The notes under the pieces: generated by a model
What the model was told of the DNA's origin: nothing
What the model saw: only the letters and a program-made list of their open reading frames with translations
Database searches by the model: none
Program-made: the position numbers and the translations under genes
Source of the DNA: Clavaria fumosa
Taxonomy: Eukaryota > Basidiomycota > Agaricomycetes > Agaricales > Clavariaceae
Direction: 5' to 3'
DNA: 64,000 nt
Assembly (NCBI GenBank): GCA_951802425.1
Contig: OX637797.1
Coordinates: 744,001-808,000, forward strand
Part shown: positions 62,165 through 64,000 of the stretch, in pieces
Layout: every line of letters starts with the position of its first letter
Numbering within the stretch: the stretch's first letter is position 1

Positions 62165-64000
62165 ATGATGACCCTGCATGCCTTGTCTATCGAGAACGCT
62201 CTGCTGACCGGGAAGTGGGACATTTCTGACTTGGAAATACAAGATGAGCCCCTCGCGAAACTGGCCAGACAAACTATCGATGGCGCGTTCCGACAAGTGC
62301 TAACGAGTCCCTTCGCGCGGGAGGTCTTGACCGTCGTCGCCGCGTCCGGTGACCTCAAGCAGCCCTTTGACCAGCTGCTCAGACTCTCGGCATCCCAAGG
62401 GCGCGACCAGCTGCCGGACGAACTATTGCGCATCATCCTCGCTGCTGCGTGCCTGCGAGCATTCGTGCAGGCAAATTGGACAGGACCAGATCTGGACGTT
62501 GCACCATTGGACGTACTTGTGCTTCCAGGAACCGTCACACCACCACCCACAGAAGCTCATCTCAATCAGAAGGCGATAGCCGAGCTCGCCTACCATGGCG
62601 AGCCCGCGTACCATCTCACCCAGCACGCGACGTTCCTCCGGGTCGCGCAGCTCCTTCTGGACTACAATTACGTTCAGTGCCTGTCGGCCGCGTGGTGGCG
62701 CCTCCGCGCGATCAGCCTCCATCTACATATCTTGGACGAACCTGTGCCCGTGCCACCTGACGTTCTCGCCTCAGTTCAGAGGCTAACAGCGTTGCCGTAC
62801 TCATCTGATCCAGAACTGCTTGGGAGATTGTATATTGAGCAAGGACTACTGGAGCACTGGCTTTCTCACAACAAGCTGGCCGCCGAGCATTTCGTTCGTG
62901 CTGCTAAAAGCACAGGGTTAGAGTATGAGTTAACCGGGGCGCTCGGGAAGCGGACTAAGTTCCAGGAAAATGATATCAGCCAGCTCGTGCTTTTGGCCGA
63001 GAGCCGGCTCAAGCTGCAATCCTCCACACCAGGAGGTGCCCAATCTACAGGCAAGGACGGAGCGCACCAAGAGGCACCAGTCCCAGAAACGTTGTCTTTG
63101 GGGGATGATACACTGCTGGAACGAACCCAATTCACAAGTTCTAGTCCCGATCTTCCCTCATCCTCACGATTCGCTCACCTCGACCCTTCCTCCCAGCCTC
63201 CATTACACCCGATAGATCAATGTATCCTCCTATCTCTCTGCCTGAACATCAAGAATAGATCGCCCGCAGACGGACTCACTAGTGAGCAAATGGCTCCTTA
63301 TATAGAGCGTGTCATCTCGCACCCGAAGAACTGGTCTGTGCACACGATGGCGCTGCTCCTCAGGTCTCGGCTCGAGTCCGCCAGAACACGAACTGTCGAG
63401 AGAGCAACTCTCCAGCTGCAAGCCTTGATCGACCAGATGCCAACCGCTGATTCCACTGTAACGGAGCGTTTGGCCTATTTCCATTCCACCCCGTTGCCGA
63501 GCAAGTGGGAGATGGAGAAGGAGCTCGCGGAAAGGTTGCTTTCTCTCGGAGTCGTCAAGTCTGCGCTCGAGATATTCGAGCGGCTTGAGATGTGGGAGGA
63601 AGTGGTTAAATGCTGGCAAGCCTTAGACAGAAACGACAAAGCCACCGCCATCGTTCTGGACTTGCTGGAAGGCCGGAAAGAGGAACACGAAGCGGTGGTT
63701 TCGCGCGGGAAGACGAAGATGTCGCCACAGAAAAAGCTCACGTTTGACGCGGCGCGAGAGTCCAAGTTATGGTGTCTCCTAGGAGATTTGGACTCCGAGA
63801 ACGCGGCCAAGCACTATGAGCGGGCGTGGCGTGTCTCGAAGGAGACATCCGGGCGCGCAATGCGGTCCCTGGGAGGGTACTACTTCGCGCGGGGCCAATA
63901 CGACGAAGCGATCACGAGTCTCAGACGTGCGGTAGCCATCAACCCGCTCCTCTCGCGCTCATGGTTCGTCCTGGGCTGTGCATACGCTCGACGGGAGAAC
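62165..64000 (+). CDS. TTC27/EMW1-type tetratricopeptide protein, N-terminal part
   Basis: This is one open exon of 612 codons running off the right edge. It starts at MMTLHALSIENALLTGKWD (62165), preceded by a 161-nt gap after the BOI-like gene. TTC27 (Emw1 in yeast) is a conserved TPR protein linked to cell-wall integrity and assembly of large RNP components. The long helical N-terminal region (ELLRIILAAACLRAFVQANW; AWWRLRAISLHLHIL) and the later conserved part (LLRSRLESARTRTVERA, LGVVKSALEIFERLEMWEEV, CWQAL) match the family. TPRs begin near 63770 (LWCLLGDLDSENAAKHYERA; YYFARGQYDEAITSLRRAV). Absence of introns over 1.8 kb is unusual for this window. Confidence 0.85.
   Translation, partial: MMTLHALSIENALLTGKWDISDLEIQDEPLAKLARQTIDGAFRQVLTSPFAREVLTVVAASGDLKQPFDQLLRLSASQGRDQLPDELLRIILAAACLRAFVQANWTGPDLDVAPLDVLVLPGTVTPPPTEAHLNQKAIAELAYHGEPAYHLTQHATFLRVAQLLLDYNYVQCLSAAWWRLRAISLHLHILDEPVPVPPDVLASVQRLTALPYSSDPELLGRLYIEQGLLEHWLSHNKLAAEHFVRAAKSTGLEYELTGALGKRTKFQENDISQLVLLAESRLKLQSSTPGGAQSTGKDGAHQEAPVPETLSLGDDTLLERTQFTSSSPDLPSSSRFAHLDPSSQPPLHPIDQCILLSLCLNIKNRSPADGLTSEQMAPYIERVISHPKNWSVHTMALLLRSRLESARTRTVERATLQLQALIDQMPTADSTVTERLAYFHSTPLPSKWEMEKELAERLLSLGVVKSALEIFERLEMWEEVVKCWQALDRNDKATAIVLDLLEGRKEEHEAVVSRGKTKMSPQKKLTFDAARESKLWCLLGDLDSENAAKHYERAWRVSKETSGRAMRSLGGYYFARGQYDEAITSLRRAVAINPLLSRSWFVLGCAYARREN

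Overview
The window is nuclear DNA of a filamentous basidiomycete, most likely a mushroom-forming agaricomycete. Genes are packed on both strands and broken by many introns of about 45-70 nt with GT-AG (once GC-AG) ends. The proteins are core eukaryotic and fungal families: UTP20, PER1, stomatin, a neurofibromin/IRA-type Ras-GAP, RRP7, CDC7, a UBP1-type ubiquitin protease, P5C dehydrogenase, HAM1, a BOI1/2-like scaffold and TTC27. No prokaryotic operon, phage, transposase, rRNA or CRISPR array was seen. Gene models were built by reading exons across GT/AG sites and checking reading phase; database searches were not possible.

Layout. 1-10.3 kb: UTP20 (minus, running off the left edge), PER1 (plus, sharing a 219-bp divergent promoter with UTP20), a poor 1.5-kb gap, a seven-exon stomatin-family gene (minus) and a long coiled-coil protein of the Uds1 (up-regulated during septation) type (minus). 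10.3-20.9 kb: an array of one family of fungal seven-transmembrane receptor genes, with four near-complete copies (A minus, B plus, C minus, D minus), one exon-1 relic (E) and one exon-2 relic, with direct and inverted repetition. 21.3-31.2 kb: one very large gene for a neurofibromin/IRA Ras GTPase-activating protein (minus). 33-45 kb: a three-RRM RNA-binding protein, a cytochrome P450, RRP7, a beta-trefoil lectin-like gene, a WBP2-like protein and an intron-containing tRNA-Arg(TCG). 45.3-64 kb: CDC7 kinase, UBP1-like protease, P5C dehydrogenase (PUT2), an alpha/beta-hydrolase whose nucleophile serine is replaced by cysteine, HAM1, a BOI-like SH3/SAM/PH protein and TTC27 (running off the right edge).

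The most unusual part is the receptor array. Copies B, C and D, and A apart from its first exon, keep phase-consistent exons over seven hydrophobic segments in spite of many apparent stops, which fall inside introns. The repeat unit looks like a divergent receptor pair sharing an upstream block of about 0.75-1 kb; only A/B keeps both partners. B and D form the arms of a palindrome-like inverted duplication of about 2.7 kb and share a 10-nt insertion that lengthens their C-termini. Receptors of this fungal class are thought to act through G proteins and cAMP, and the array lies beside a Ras-GAP gene, but a functional link is only conjecture. Elsewhere the genes are housekeeping genes that share divergent promoters but no common pathway.
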